From UBA6136 sp964386975 (lineage in GTDB: Bacteria > Pseudomonadota > Gammaproteobacteria > Methylococcales > Methylococcaceae): a DNA stretch of 64,000 nt. Shown piece by piece: positions 25,305 to 34,190 of the stretch. The notes under the pieces are model-generated. The model ran no database searches, had not been told where the DNA came from, and saw only the letters and a program-made list of their open reading frames with translations. The stretch is taken from NCBI GenBank assembly GCA_964386975.1, contig CAYLUS010000006.1:1-64000 (forward strand). The letters are read 5' to 3'. The number at the start of each line of letters is the position of its first letter. The first letter of the stretch is position 1. The position numbers and the translations under genes were made by a program.

Positions 25305-26047
25305 TCGTTCACCTTCAACGTGGCAGTGGATCCAGCCGGATCCTTGATCATCAGCTTAAATAGCTCGCGGCTTTTCAAGGGGCGACCGTTCATATGAAAC
25401 GCGAGAACCGATCGCATGAGACGCTTCGCCTCCCGACGCTGCGACTCATTCAAGGGTGATCGCATGCCAAGGGCCATCAGTGTTTCCCCCTGATAGGGTG
25501 GCGGATCGCCGAACCCTTTGAGCGCACCGGCTTCCGGATCATAGTCATAGCGTTCATGGGGAGTGATCGGTTGTCCATGGCTATCGATCTCAACATTCAG
25601 ACCGTAGCCAATCGCATCCAGAAAATCCATTTCAAAACACCGCAAGTTCCATTCCGGGTCCTCATCACGCCCAAGCGCCGTTAATGCCCGCGTGACCGTC
25701 TCAAACAGCGCTGGATTGGGATCCTCAAGGGGTAGCAAGCGGAGCAGCAGTTCGCTGATGTAGAAGCCGAGAAAAAGACGACTGCCCTGGAGCCCCAAAG
25801 TCTGATCCAGGGCTTCGAAGGCATTCAAGACCTTGAGATCCCCCCGGCCGGACCAGCTCAACTGCGCCAGTTCAAAAGGACGCAGTTGGCGGGCAATGGC
25901 ACCCCGGCCGCGTCGGGCCCCCTTGGCAATCAACCGGAGCCGGCCATGCTGCTCGGCCAGCAGATCCACCATCAAGCTGGTTTCGCGGTAGGCACGAACG
26001 TGCAGAATCAGGACCGTATCGAGTTGCCTTGAACGGTGATCCCGCAA
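25301..26047 (-). CDS. recO: DNA repair protein RecO
   Basis: 248 residues. An N-terminal OB-fold (DTVLILHVRAYRETSLMVDL, then RLRLIAKGARRGRG) precedes a helical C-terminal domain without the zinc-finger cysteines seen in many Gram-positive RecO proteins, as in other Gammaproteobacteria. RecO acts with RecF/RecR to load RecA on SSB-coated gaps. It starts one base after the era stop and overlaps pdxJ, giving the conserved rnc-era-recO-pdxJ order. Confidence 0.93.
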   Translation of the reverse strand: MRDHRSRQLDTVLILHVRAYRETSLMVDLLAEQHGRLRLIAKGARRGRGAIARQLRPFELAQLSWSGRGDLKVLNAFEALDQTLGLQGSRLFLGFYISELLLRLLPLEDPNPALFETVTRALTALGRDEDPEWNLRCFEMDFLDAIGYGLNVEIDSHGQPITPHERYDYDPEAGALKGFGDPPPYQGETLMALGMRSPLNESQRREAKRLMRSVLAFHMNGRPLKSRELFKLMIKDPAGSTATLKVNE

Positions 26048-26048
26048 G

Positions 26049-26930
26049 TCAGTCGCCGTAACCCAGGCTTTTCAGGGCACGTTCGTCGTCTGACCAGCCC
26101 TCCTTGACCTTGACCCAGAGTTGCAGAAAGACCTTGCCCTCAATCAGCTTTTCGATATCAAGGCGGGAGCGTTCGCCGATCCGTTTAAGGCCCTCCCCTT
26201 TCTTGCCGATAACGATGGCTTTCTGACCGGAGCGCTCCACCAGAATCAGCGCCCGAATTCGGGTCAGTTCGCCCTCAAGCTTGTATTCTTCAATTTCAAC
26301 CGTAAGGGCATGAGGTACCTCCTGGCCCAGGGAACGGATGAGTTTTTCCCGAATGATTTCCGCTGCCATGAAGCGCATCGAGCGATCGGTCACCTGATCC
26401 TCGGGGAAGATGAGCTCACCCTCTGGCAAATGGGTCATCAGGCATTTTTCCAGGATATCGAGGTTAGCCCCCTTGAGCGCCGAGAGCGGAATGATGTCCT
26501 GGAACGGATAGCGTTCCGATGCCGATTGAATAAAGGGCAACAAAAGGTCCTTGTCTTCCAGTCGGTCCACCTTGTTGATGGCCAGAATGACGGGGACGCC
26601 CTGGGTCTCGATGCGCTGCAGGACCAGTTCGTCCTCCGGCAAAAAAGCCGGTCGGTCAATCAGCATGACGATCAGATCAACATCACTCAGCGCCGACCCG
26701 GCTGCCTTGTTGAGGTAGCGGTTCATGGCCCGTTTCTGATTGGCATGGATACCGGGGGTATCCACAAAGATCGCCTGTGCTTCGGTGGTTGTCTTGATTC
26801 CGAGGATCCGATGGCGTGTGGTCTGCGGACGCCTTGAGGTGATGCTGATCTTCTGTCCCAGAAGATGGTTCAAAAGGGTCGATTTACCGACATTCGGACG
26901 GCCCACCAGGGCGATAAAACCGGATTTCAT
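26049..26930 (-). CDS. era: GTPase Era
   Basis: 293 residues, ATG start. The G motifs are GRPNVGKSTLLNHLLG (G1), VDTPGI (G3) and NKVD (G4), followed by a C-terminal KH domain with VIGKKGEGLKRIGERSRLDI. Era binds 16S rRNA near its 3' end and assists 30S assembly. It is five bases upstream of nothing but the recO start and follows rnc closely, as usual; RNase III and Era act on the same rRNA maturation pathway. Confidence 0.96.
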   Translation of the reverse strand: MKSGFIALVGRPNVGKSTLLNHLLGQKISITSRRPQTTRHRILGIKTTTEAQAIFVDTPGIHANQKRAMNRYLNKAAGSALSDVDLIVMLIDRPAFLPEDELVLQRIETQGVPVILAINKVDRLEDKDLLLPFIQSASERYPFQDIIPLSALKGANLDILEKCLMTHLPEGELIFPEDQVTDRSMRFMAAEIIREKLIRSLGQEVPHALTVEIEEYKLEGELTRIRALILVERSGQKAIVIGKKGEGLKRIGERSRLDIEKLIEGKVFLQLWVKVKEGWSDDERALKSLGYGD

Positions 26931-26935
26931 GGCAT

Positions 26936-27628
26936 TTAGCTCTTGAGGCCCAATTCCTTGGAAAGACGTTCAAGCATCCGCTCGGCGGAGTCCTGCTCGG
27001 CCCTTTTTCTCGAGGAGCCGCGGCCCTCGCAGGGCATTTCCACTAGCGAAACGCGGCATTCGACCACAAAGTTCTGATCATGCTGCTGGCCCATAACCGA
27101 CTTCAATGTGTAAAGCGGCAGATCCAACCCCCGGGCCTGCATCGATTCCTGCAGTCGGGTTTTGGGATCCTTCTTCCAGTCCTGAACCGAGAGGCCCTCG
27201 ATCTGCGGCTCGAACAGCGACAGGATCCAGATGCGGGCGGCATCCATCCCTTGATCCAGAAGGACCGCGCCGATCAACGCCTCCAGTGCGTCCGAGAGGA
27301 TCGAATCCCGGCGATAGCCGCCACTCTTGAGTTCCCCTGACCCCAGGATCAGGTAGTCACCCAGATCCACGCTGCGCGCGATTCCGGCCAGCGAGGACTG
27401 GTTCACTAAGGTGGCTCTGAGCCGGCTTAAGACACCCTCATCGGCATCGCCGAATTTTTCGAATAGCCGCTCGGCAATCACAAAGCCGAGCACTGAATCG
27501 CCCAGAAATTCCAGACGTTCATTGTTGTCCGCATGAGCGCTGCGATGCGTCAGGGCGCGCCGGACCAGACCCGGCTGGGAAAAACGCAGACCCAGACGCC
27601 TCAGTAACTTGTCAGGATCCTGAACCAC
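26936..27628 (-). CDS. rnc: Ribonuclease III
   Basis: About 230 residues from a GTG at 27628, with AGG about ten bases upstream and 11 bases after the lepB stop; the longer open frame to 27697 would overlap lepB. The catalytic domain carries NNERLEFLGDSVLGFVIAE, the family signature with metal-binding acidic residues, and a later acidic site in DALEALIGAVLLD. A C-terminal double-stranded-RNA-binding domain follows (DPKTRLQESMQARGL ... GRGSSRKRAEQDSAERML). It processes rRNA precursors and regulates mRNAs. Confidence 0.93.
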   Translation of the reverse strand: MVQDPDKLLRRLGLRFSQPGLVRRALTHRSAHADNNERLEFLGDSVLGFVIAERLFEKFGDADEGVLSRLRATLVNQSSLAGIARSVDLGDYLILGSGELKSGGYRRDSILSDALEALIGAVLLDQGMDAARIWILSLFEPQIEGLSVQDWKKDPKTRLQESMQARGLDLPLYTLKSVMGQQHDQNFVVECRVSLVEMPCEGRGSSRKRAEQDSAERMLERLSKELGLKS

Positions 27629-27639
27629 GCAACCAGAAC

Positions 27640-28416
27640 CTAATGGAGAACGGTTCCGATGCGACTGAAGGAGACCCCGGGCTTGCCCGAATCCCAACTC
27701 ATCCAGATGAAAAAGGCCCGGCCCACCAGATTGGCCTCCGGCACCGTCCCCCAGAAACGACTGTCATTGCTGTTGTCGCGATTATCACCCATCACGAAGT
27801 ACTGACCTTCGGGCACCGTGAACTCCCCTTCGCGTAAAGCCGGCTCGTCCATGCGGACCAGGATGTCGTGCGTCACGGGCCCCAGTTCCTCGCTGGCGAG
27901 GGTCTCACCCAGGTACTCTCCTGCCTGCGTGCCGCCCGAGTAGAGCCCTAGCGGGGTCCGTTTCACAGGCACGCCGTTGAGGAAGATCTGCTTGTGAAAA
28001 TAGCCAATCCGATCACCCGGCAACCCGATCACGCGCTTGATGTAATCCATTGTCGGGTCCTTCGGATAGCGGAACACGACAATATCGCCGCGTTCTGGAG
28101 CGCCATTCTCGATCACCTTGGTGTTGAGGACCGGCAACCGAACACCGTAGGCAAACTTATTGACCAAAATAAAGTCCCCGACCAGCAGGGTGGGCATCAT
28201 CGAACCGGAGGGGATCCTGAAGGGTTCGAACAGAAATGACCTGAGAACCAGAACCAGCAGTACGACCGGAAAGAAGGAGCGCGCATATTCGACGGGCCAC
28301 GGCAGGGGTTGCTCCGGTATCCTGGGTTGGCCGCGTTCGATGAGGGCCCAGATTCCCGAGATGACACCCGTGACGAAGGTGGCAACAACCAGAAAGAAAG
28401 AAAAATCGTAATCCAT
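27640..28416 (-). CDS. lepB: Signal peptidase I
   Basis: 258 residues. Two N-terminal membrane segments (FSFFLVVATFVTGVISGIWA and FFPVVLLVLVLRSFLFEPF) precede the S26 catalytic core. The Ser is in RIPSGSMMPTLLVGDFILVN and the Lys in DYIKRVIGLPGD, and the GDNRDNSNDSRFWG box is present. It cleaves Sec signal peptides on the periplasmic face of the inner membrane. It is three bases after lepA, the usual lepA-lepB pair. Confidence 0.95.
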   Translation of the reverse strand: MDYDFSFFLVVATFVTGVISGIWALIERGQPRIPEQPLPWPVEYARSFFPVVLLVLVLRSFLFEPFRIPSGSMMPTLLVGDFILVNKFAYGVRLPVLNTKVIENGAPERGDIVVFRYPKDPTMDYIKRVIGLPGDRIGYFHKQIFLNGVPVKRTPLGLYSGGTQAGEYLGETLASEELGPVTHDILVRMDEPALREGEFTVPEGQYFVMGDNRDNSNDSRFWGTVPEANLVGRAFFIWMSWDSGKPGVSFSRIGTVLH

Positions 28417-28419
28417 GCT

Positions 28420-30222
28420 TCAGTCCTTGTTGACGCGCAACACCGCGAGGAAGGCCTCCTGCGGAATATCGATCTTGCCGACCTGCTTCATGCGCTTCTT
28501 ACCGGCCTTCTGTTTCTCCAACAACTTCTTCTTGCGGGTGATATCCCCGCCATAACATTTCGCGAGTACATTCTTGCGCATGGCCTTGACGGTCGAGCGC
28601 GCAATGATCTTCGAGCCAATGGCCGCCTGAATGGCCACTTCGTACATCTGCCTTGGAATCAGGTCCTTCATTTTTTCGACCAGATCCCGCCCACGAGTCT
28701 GACTGATGTCCCGGTGCACGATCAGTGAGAGCGCATCCACCCGCTCGGCATTGATGAGGATGTCGAGCTTCACCAGCGGCGCCGCCTGGAAGCGCAGGAA
28801 TTCGTAGTCAAATGAGGCGAACCCCCTGGAAACCGACTTTAAACGATCGAAGAAATCCAGCACCACTTCGCTCAGTGGAATTTCAAAACTCACCGAAACC
28901 TGACCCCCCATATAGGCCATGCGCTTCTGGACACCGCGCTTTTCGATACACAGGGTCATGACATTACCGAGGTAATCCTGCGGCACGAGGATATTGGCCT
29001 CGATAATCGGTTCACGGATTTCAAGAACATCATTGGGGGCCGGAAGCTCGGAGGGATTGTCAATTTCAACCGTCGTCTGATCGGTCCTGACGACCTCGTA
29101 AACCACGGTGGGTGCCGTGGTGATCAGATCCAGATCGTATTCCCGCTCCAGACGCTCCTGAATGATTTCCATATGCAGCATGCCCAGGAAGCCGCAACGG
29201 AATCCGAAGCCCAGCGCCTGCGAGGTCTCCGGCTCATACTGAAGCGCCGCATCATTCAGGTGCAGCTTGTTGAGCGCTTCGCGAAGGTCCTCGTAATCAT
29301 CCGATTCAACCGGATAGAGCCCGGCAAAGACCCGCGGCTGCACCTTCTGAAATCCGGGCAGCGGCCCCTGGCAGGGCTGATCCTGAGCGGTGATGGTGTC
29401 GCCGACGGGGGCCCCGAAGATGTCCTTGATGCCGGCCACGACAAAGCCGACCTCGCCGGTCAGGAGTCGCTCCTTGTTGAGGGACTTCGGGGTGAACACC
29501 CCCAGTTTCTCGGCCAGATAGGACTTGCCGGTCGACATGATCAGGATCTTTTGCTTGCGGTGAATCGAGCCATTGACGACCCGCACCAGCGAGACCACGC
29601 CCAGATAATTATCAAACCAGGAGTCGATGATCAGGGCCTGCAAAGGCGCGTCCGGGTCCCCCTTGGGTGCCGGTACCTTCTCCACCAGCTGTTCCAAAAG
29701 ATCATCCACACCCAGCCCGGTCTTGGCACTGATCCGCAGCGCCTCATCGGCGGGAACTCCGATGATCTCCTCGATTTCGCTCAAAACCCGATCTGGCTCG
29801 GCAGAGGGGAGATCAATCTTGTTCAGGACCGGAATGACCTCGAGGCCCTGTTCGATCGCGGTATAGCAATTGGCCACACTCTGGGCTTCGACCCCTTGCG
29901 CAGCATCCACGACCAGCAAGGCCCCCTCACAGGCCGCCAATGACCGTGAGACTTCATAGGAGAAGTCGACATGGCCTGGGGTATCAATCAGGTTAAGCTG
30001 GTAGGTTTCGCCATTTTTGGACTTGAAATCCAGGCTCACACTCTGGGCCTTGATGGTGATCCCGCGCTCGCGCTCGATATCCATCGAGTCAAGCACTTGC
30101 GCGGACATTTCACGCTCGCTCAGTCCCCCGCAGGTCTGAATGAAACGGTCGGCCAGCGTCGATTTTCCATGATCGATATGGGCAATGATGGAAAAGTTGC
30201 GAATGTGCGTTTGATCGGTCAC
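28420..30222 (-). CDS. lepA: Elongation factor 4 (LepA)
   Basis: 600 residues starting at GTG (MTDQTHIRNFSIIAHIDHG). The translational-GTPase motifs are IDHGKSTLADRFIQ (G1), ERGITIKAQ (G2), DTPGHVDFSYEV (G3) and LNKIDLPSA (G4). The LepA-specific C-terminal domain ends with AKCYGGDITRKKKLLEKQKA. LepA binds ribosomes and acts in translation and biogenesis. It lies between mucD and lepB on the minus strand, as in Pseudomonas. Confidence 0.97.
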   Translation of the reverse strand: MTDQTHIRNFSIIAHIDHGKSTLADRFIQTCGGLSEREMSAQVLDSMDIERERGITIKAQSVSLDFKSKNGETYQLNLIDTPGHVDFSYEVSRSLAACEGALLVVDAAQGVEAQSVANCYTAIEQGLEVIPVLNKIDLPSAEPDRVLSEIEEIIGVPADEALRISAKTGLGVDDLLEQLVEKVPAPKGDPDAPLQALIIDSWFDNYLGVVSLVRVVNGSIHRKQKILIMSTGKSYLAEKLGVFTPKSLNKERLLTGEVGFVVAGIKDIFGAPVGDTITAQDQPCQGPLPGFQKVQPRVFAGLYPVESDDYEDLREALNKLHLNDAALQYEPETSQALGFGFRCGFLGMLHMEIIQERLEREYDLDLITTAPTVVYEVVRTDQTTVEIDNPSELPAPNDVLEIREPIIEANILVPQDYLGNVMTLCIEKRGVQKRMAYMGGQVSVSFEIPLSEVVLDFFDRLKSVSRGFASFDYEFLRFQAAPLVKLDILINAERVDALSLIVHRDISQTRGRDLVEKMKDLIPRQMYEVAIQAAIGSKIIARSTVKAMRKNVLAKCYGGDITRKKKLLEKQKAGKKRMKQVGKIDIPQEAFLAVLRVNKD

Positions 30223-30225
30223 GGA

Positions 30226-31713
30226 TCAGTCCTTGAGCTTCAGCGGGATGAATTGGGTACCGCCACGACGCTGGACCAACAGAGCAATCGTCTTGCCTGC
30301 CGGGAGCCCCTTGATGATGTCCTCGAACTGGCGGGCATCCTTGATGGTCTGGTCCTGGATTCGCAAGATCAAATCACCCGGCCGGATTCCGGCCTCTGCC
30401 GCTGGGCCTGCCTTGACAGCCACAATCAGCGCGCCACCTGTCTTGGGCAACTCCAACTCCTTGCGCTGGGCTTCGGTGGGATCATTCACCTGCACACCCA
30501 GTCGCTCGAGCTTGGCGCCCAGCGCGGGATCATCCGACTCGCCCTTCGGCTTACCAGGGCTTTCTTCATCGGGCAACTGTCCAATCTTGACCGGCATATC
30601 CAGACTCTTGCCCTGGCGCAGGACCTTGAGGGTTGCCGTCTCGCCGATCTTGGTTGCGCCGACCAGCGGGGGCAATGCCGACGAGGTGGAAATTTCCTTG
30701 CCATTGAAGGATTCGATGATATCGCCGATCTGGAGACCTGCCGCTTCTGCAGGGCCCTTGGGAAGGATCTTGGCGACCAGCGCCCCTTGCGGCTTTTTCA
30801 TGCCAAAGGATTCGGCCAATTCACGGGTCACATCCTGAATCTGGACACCCAGCCAGCCTCTGGAGACCTTGCCATTCGCCTTGAGCTGCTCGACCACCTG
30901 AATGGCAACATCAATGGGAATCGCAAACGACAGGCCCATGAAGCCCCCCGTTCGACTGTAAATCTGGGAGTTGACGCCAATCACCTGACCCTCGAGATTG
31001 AACAAGGGGCCACCGGAATTACCCGGATTGATGGCAACATCCGTCTGGATAAAGGGCACATAGTTGTCGCTCGGGAGGCTTCGTCCCTTGGCACTGACAA
31101 TGCCGGCCGTTGCCGAATGATCAAACCCGAAAGGCGATCCAATCGCCAGCACCCACTCCCCGACCTTGAGGTTTTCAGCGGATCCGATCCGGACCACGGG
31201 TAGATTTTGGGCCTCCACCTTGAGTAAGGCAATGTCACTGCGCTTGTCCGAACCGATGATCTTTGCGACCAGTTCACGGCGATCCTGGAGTTTGACGATG
31301 ACTTCCTCGGCATCACGGACTACATGGTGGTTGGTGACGATATAGCCATCTTGCGAGAGGATAAAACCGGAACCGAGCGACTTGGCCTCACCTGGCTCAG
31401 ACGGCGGGGCACCCGGGACCCCTCCAGGAGGCGCCCCCGGTAGTCCGGGCATCCCCGGAACCGCACCGCCAAAATAGCGTTTCAAGAGTTCATCCAGCGG
31501 CATGCCCTCAGGGATCTGCAGACCCTCAGGGCCATTCGGTCCGGCTTCCGGCGCCGGGGCTTTTTGTGTGGTACTGATATTGACCACCGCTGCATTGTTC
31601 TGCTCAACCAAGCCGGTGAAATCAGGCAATTGGGCCATGACCTGCTCGGTCAGAAGATAAAGGACCAGCGTTGCAACGGTCCGCAGCCAGCTGAATTTTC
31701 TCATGGAGGTCAT
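30226..31713 (-). CDS. mucD: Periplasmic serine endoprotease, DegP/MucD type
   Basis: 495 residues with an N-terminal signal (TLVLYLLTEQVMAQLPD). The trypsin-like domain has the triad His in IVTNHHVVRDA, Asp in KRSDIALLKV and Ser in NPGNSGGPLFN. Two PDZ domains follow, starting around SRGWLGVQIQDV and ERLGVQVNDP. A Gly/Pro-rich loop (VPGMPGLPGAPPGGVPGAPP) lies between the signal and the protease core. It degrades misfolded envelope proteins and in Pseudomonas dampens the sigma-E response. It lies downstream of rseB after 125 non-coding bases, so it may be partly separately expressed. Confidence 0.93.
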   Translation of the reverse strand: MTSMRKFSWLRTVATLVLYLLTEQVMAQLPDFTGLVEQNNAAVVNISTTQKAPAPEAGPNGPEGLQIPEGMPLDELLKRYFGGAVPGMPGLPGAPPGGVPGAPPSEPGEAKSLGSGFILSQDGYIVTNHHVVRDAEEVIVKLQDRRELVAKIIGSDKRSDIALLKVEAQNLPVVRIGSAENLKVGEWVLAIGSPFGFDHSATAGIVSAKGRSLPSDNYVPFIQTDVAINPGNSGGPLFNLEGQVIGVNSQIYSRTGGFMGLSFAIPIDVAIQVVEQLKANGKVSRGWLGVQIQDVTRELAESFGMKKPQGALVAKILPKGPAEAAGLQIGDIIESFNGKEISTSSALPPLVGATKIGETATLKVLRQGKSLDMPVKIGQLPDEESPGKPKGESDDPALGAKLERLGVQVNDPTEAQRKELELPKTGGALIVAVKAGPAAEAGIRPGDLILRIQDQTIKDARQFEDIIKGLPAGKTIALLVQRRGGTQFIPLKLKD

Positions 31714-31799
31714 CGTATTTTGGATTGTGCGGTGGGGGGGTTCAGGGCGCTCCGGTCCTAATCGCCCTTGGGAAAACGCCCGCTGTCAGAAAGAATGGA

Positions 31800-31829
31800 A
31801 ATTAACAGGGGTCATTGGGGACCCGTCAA
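31800..31829 (-). promoter_or_regulatory. Possible promoter upstream of mucD
   Basis: TTGACG (31824-31829) and TTAATT (31800-31805) are 18 bases apart on the minus strand, about 87 bases before the mucD start, in the only sizeable gap of the rpoE-pdxJ block. The -10 element is a poor match, so this is tentative. Confidence 0.3.
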
Positions 31830-31838
31830 AAGGCCGGT

Positions 31839-32831
31839 TCAAGGCTGTGACCGGACCTTCTCTTCAAGACCCTTGGCGATCAGTTGAACTGTCTTAACTG
31901 GCACTTCACCCATGACGGTCACGAGATGACCTTTGCGTGTCTCGGTCGCCACGTTGACCGCGCCGATGCGTCGCGTACCACTCGCCGCGCTGGCACCTTG
32001 CTCCTCGATATAAACCGAAACCGACGAGAAGCCGTCGCTTAACAGGAGCTGCTCGACCGTCTGCCCCGTGGTCGGTCTCTCAAACACGGAATAGGAGACA
32101 ATCTGAAACCCCTCGGGGACCTGTTTCAACGTCCATTTGAACGCCTCGAGAGGCTGAGTTTCGCGGTGACTGATTTGGGTGATCGAAGCCCCGGGGTGAC
32201 TGCTAGGCTCGAGATCTTTTTCCAGCACCGTGTCTTTGGTATTGATGCTGGTGAATACCATCTGTTCGACAGATTGCCCCTCTTCGTTAAGGACGTCGAA
32301 CTTAAGGGGGAGATGGGTCTGAGTATCAATCCACAAGAGACGGGTGTAGCGGAAGCCATCCCGAGGCTCAAGCGCAACCACCTGTGTCATCTGACCCGCC
32401 ACATACTCCTGGCCGCGCAGATTGATGCGGTAGAACCGTTCGAGCGTTGCAGGGTCTTCCGGCAGATTGATCAGCACCGAATGGCTTGACGGCTTGGTAT
32501 CAACAAACACTTGGCGACTGTCGCTGGAATAGCGAGAGACGTTGGTCCCAGCACGAACCACTTCCCGCAACGGGCTGTTGACCGAAATCAATCGCTCGAA
32601 TTCCTGGCCATCGACGACTTTGTGATAGAGCCTGAAACTATCCACTTGCTGGTCCTTGAGGTAGGACACGCTGCCTTGGTAGTCACGGCTCACCGCCGCC
32701 GTTCGCATTTCGATCAGCCACTGCACACCGCTGTCGGTTTCTGCAGCAACGCCTGTAGAGGGCGCAAGCCCAACCCACAACAAGAGCCCTGCGAGAGAAC
32801 TCTTGAAGTAGTTTAAGTGAGAACTAGCCAA
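31839..32831 (-). CDS. rseB: Sigma-E factor regulatory protein RseB/MucB
   Basis: 330 residues with a signal peptide (SSLAGLLLWVGLAPSTGVAA). The MucB/RseB fold is recognised from WLIEMRTAAVSRDYQGSVSYLK, RLYHKVVDGQEFERLISVNS, the central YVAGQMTQVVALEPRDGFRY and the LPLKFDVLNEEGQSVEQMVF segment. In the periplasm it binds RseA and shields it from DegS-type cleavage, and is released by lipoprotein or lipopolysaccharide signals. It follows rseA by 15 bases. No rseC follows it in this operon. Confidence 0.92.
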   Translation of the reverse strand: MASSHLNYFKSSLAGLLLWVGLAPSTGVAAETDSGVQWLIEMRTAAVSRDYQGSVSYLKDQQVDSFRLYHKVVDGQEFERLISVNSPLREVVRAGTNVSRYSSDSRQVFVDTKPSSHSVLINLPEDPATLERFYRINLRGQEYVAGQMTQVVALEPRDGFRYTRLLWIDTQTHLPLKFDVLNEEGQSVEQMVFTSINTKDTVLEKDLEPSSHPGASITQISHRETQPLEAFKWTLKQVPEGFQIVSYSVFERPTTGQTVEQLLLSDGFSSVSVYIEEQGASAASGTRRIGAVNVATETRKGHLVTVMGEVPVKTVQLIAKGLEEKVRSQP

Positions 32832-32846
32832 AACGCTCCAGGTGAA

Positions 32847-33365
32847 TCAGCGTGATACGGGGACACTCACAAGTCGGACTGAGGGCAGAACACCCTGCGA
32901 TCCTGACAAGTAGCTCGATTCGTTATGAAGGGTCAGGTACTCGCGAAGATCCGGCTCCATCGACGCCTTCATCACCGGACTGGTGAGGTTGACCTGAGCC
33001 AGCATCTCGCCGGCCCGATCTGGGCTGTACTGACCGACCGAACGTCCCACCAGTACCGCCAGTACCGCCATTGAGGCAGCCAGGGCAAAGGTTGCGATTT
33101 TCTCTCGGTAATGCCGACGCACAGCTCTCGGCGCCAGAACCACCGGTTCATCCTGAATCGCGGACTGGACCTTTGAGAGGAAGTCGCAGTCCGTGATCAC
33201 CGGCCGCTTACCGCGGAGGTATTCTCTGGCCACGGCCATCCGGTGGTACTGGCGCGCCAGTGCCGGATCGCGACTCATCTCCTGATAAAGGGAGATCGCA
33301 TCACCCTCACCCAGCTCTGAATCCATCAAAGCACTCAGTTTTTCAAATTTACTGTCAGTCGTCAT
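32847..33365 (-). CDS. rseA: Anti-sigma-E factor RseA/MucA
   Basis: 172 residues from the ATG at 33365, eight bases after the rpoE stop; the open frame runs further upstream but inside rpoE. The N-terminal sigma-binding region is KFEKLSALMDSELGEGDAIS, with the LARQYHRMAVAREYLRG helix. A membrane segment (IATFALAASMAVLAVLVG, ~100-117) and a periplasmic tail with the RseB-binding part follow. It sequesters RpoE at the inner membrane until regulated proteolysis (by RseP, also encoded in this window) frees the sigma factor. Confidence 0.9.
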   Translation of the reverse strand: MTTDSKFEKLSALMDSELGEGDAISLYQEMSRDPALARQYHRMAVAREYLRGKRPVITDCDFLSKVQSAIQDEPVVLAPRAVRRHYREKIATFALAASMAVLAVLVGRSVGQYSPDRAGEMLAQVNLTSPVMKASMEPDLREYLTLHNESSYLSGSQGVLPSVRLVSVPVSR

Positions 33366-33373
33366 AGTCGTAT

Positions 33374-33946
33374 CTACCGTATTAAAGGTTCGAGACGTTT
33401 GTCGATAGCCTCTCGCGCCCTGAAGATGCGCGATCGGACGGTGCCGACAGGGCACCCCATAACCTGAGCGATTTCCTCATAACTCAAACCTTCAAACTCT
33501 CTGAGTGTGATGGCCGAGCGAAGTTCCTCAGGCAAATGGTCCAACGCATCTTGGATGACTTCCGCGATTTCGTCGGTCAGCACATGGCCTTCAGGTGTCT
33601 CGTAAGATCTTAGACGTGTCCCGGACTCAAATTGTTCCGCATCCTCGATTTCAATTTCATCATCCGAGGGTCTGCGGCTCCTCATTGAGAGGTAATTCTT
33701 GGCCGTATTGATCGCAATCCGATACAGCCAGGTGTAAAACGCACTCTCTCCACGGAACCCAGGCAACGCCCGGTAGGCCTTGATGAACGTCTCCTGAGCG
33801 ACATCCATGGCCTCGTGGTGATCCTTCACATAGCGATTGATCAGCTGGGCGATCTTGTACTGGTATTTGATGACCAGCGCATCGAATGCTTTCTTGTCGC
33901 CGCGCTGAACGCGTCTGACCAGCTCTTCATCTAATTCTTCGCCCAT
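33374..33946 (-). CDS. rpoE: RNA polymerase sigma factor RpoE/AlgU
   Basis: 190 residues of the ECF type. Region 2 contains DALVIKYQYKIAQLINRYVK, DVAQETFIKAYRALPGFRGES and FYTWLYRIAINTAKNYL. Region 4 has EELRSAITLREFEGLSYEEI and GTVRSRIFRAREAI. The acidic linker (SDDEIEIEDAEQ) is as in AlgU. It directs the envelope-stress regulon. It is the first gene of rpoE-rseA-rseB-mucD-lepA-lepB-rnc-era-recO-pdxJ and diverges from nadB. A sigma-70-like promoter lies ~130 bases upstream; I did not find a clear sigma-E-type autoregulated promoter (GGAACTT/TCTGA). Confidence 0.96.
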   Translation of the reverse strand: MGEELDEELVRRVQRGDKKAFDALVIKYQYKIAQLINRYVKDHHEAMDVAQETFIKAYRALPGFRGESAFYTWLYRIAINTAKNYLSMRSRRPSDDEIEIEDAEQFESGTRLRSYETPEGHVLTDEIAEVIQDALDHLPEELRSAITLREFEGLSYEEIAQVMGCPVGTVRSRIFRAREAIDKRLEPLIR

Positions 33947-34074
33947 GGCGGAGATTCCCTGGCTTTCAGTGGACTCGAGGTAAGACCTTTTCGCTAGTGG
34001 TCGGCGTCGGATTCGTCAACGGTGTAGCCGTCATTCTCAAATCAGTCGATCGCACCCATGCGTCTGGACTGCCC

Positions 34075-34103
34075 ATTATGCGGACTTAATCGGTTCTGTT
34101 CAA
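34075..34103 (-). promoter_or_regulatory. Sigma-70 promoter of the rpoE operon
   Basis: TTGAAC (34098-34103) and CATAAT (34075-34080) are exactly 17 bases apart on the minus strand, in the 244-base gap between rpoE and nadB. The predicted transcript would have a leader of about 120 bases before the rpoE ATG. Confidence 0.55.
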
Positions 34104-34122
34104 CGCCCCAGTCAACCGCTCC

Positions 34123-34151
34123 TTAAGTGGAAATGGTTCACCCGCCATAAT
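34123..34151 (+). promoter_or_regulatory. Possible nadB promoter
   Basis: TTAAGT (34123-34128), 17 bases and CATAAT (34146-34151) lie ~40 bases upstream of the nadB ATG on the plus strand. The -35 box is weak. No ribosome-binding site is evident before the ATG. Confidence 0.3.
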
Positions 34152-34190
34152 TCAAGTACGATTTATTCTTCCTTTTGATCGCCCACTCCC

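Noticed and set aside
29971..31203. A 410-codon open frame on the plus strand opposite lepA/mucD
   Set aside because: It spans the ends of two unrelated genes on the other strand and has no ribosome site or recognisable motif.
33947..34190. Sigma-E autoregulatory promoter before rpoE
   Set aside because: No GGAACTT with a TCTGA/TCAAA at 15-17 bases was found on the minus strand; only a sigma-70-like pair is present.
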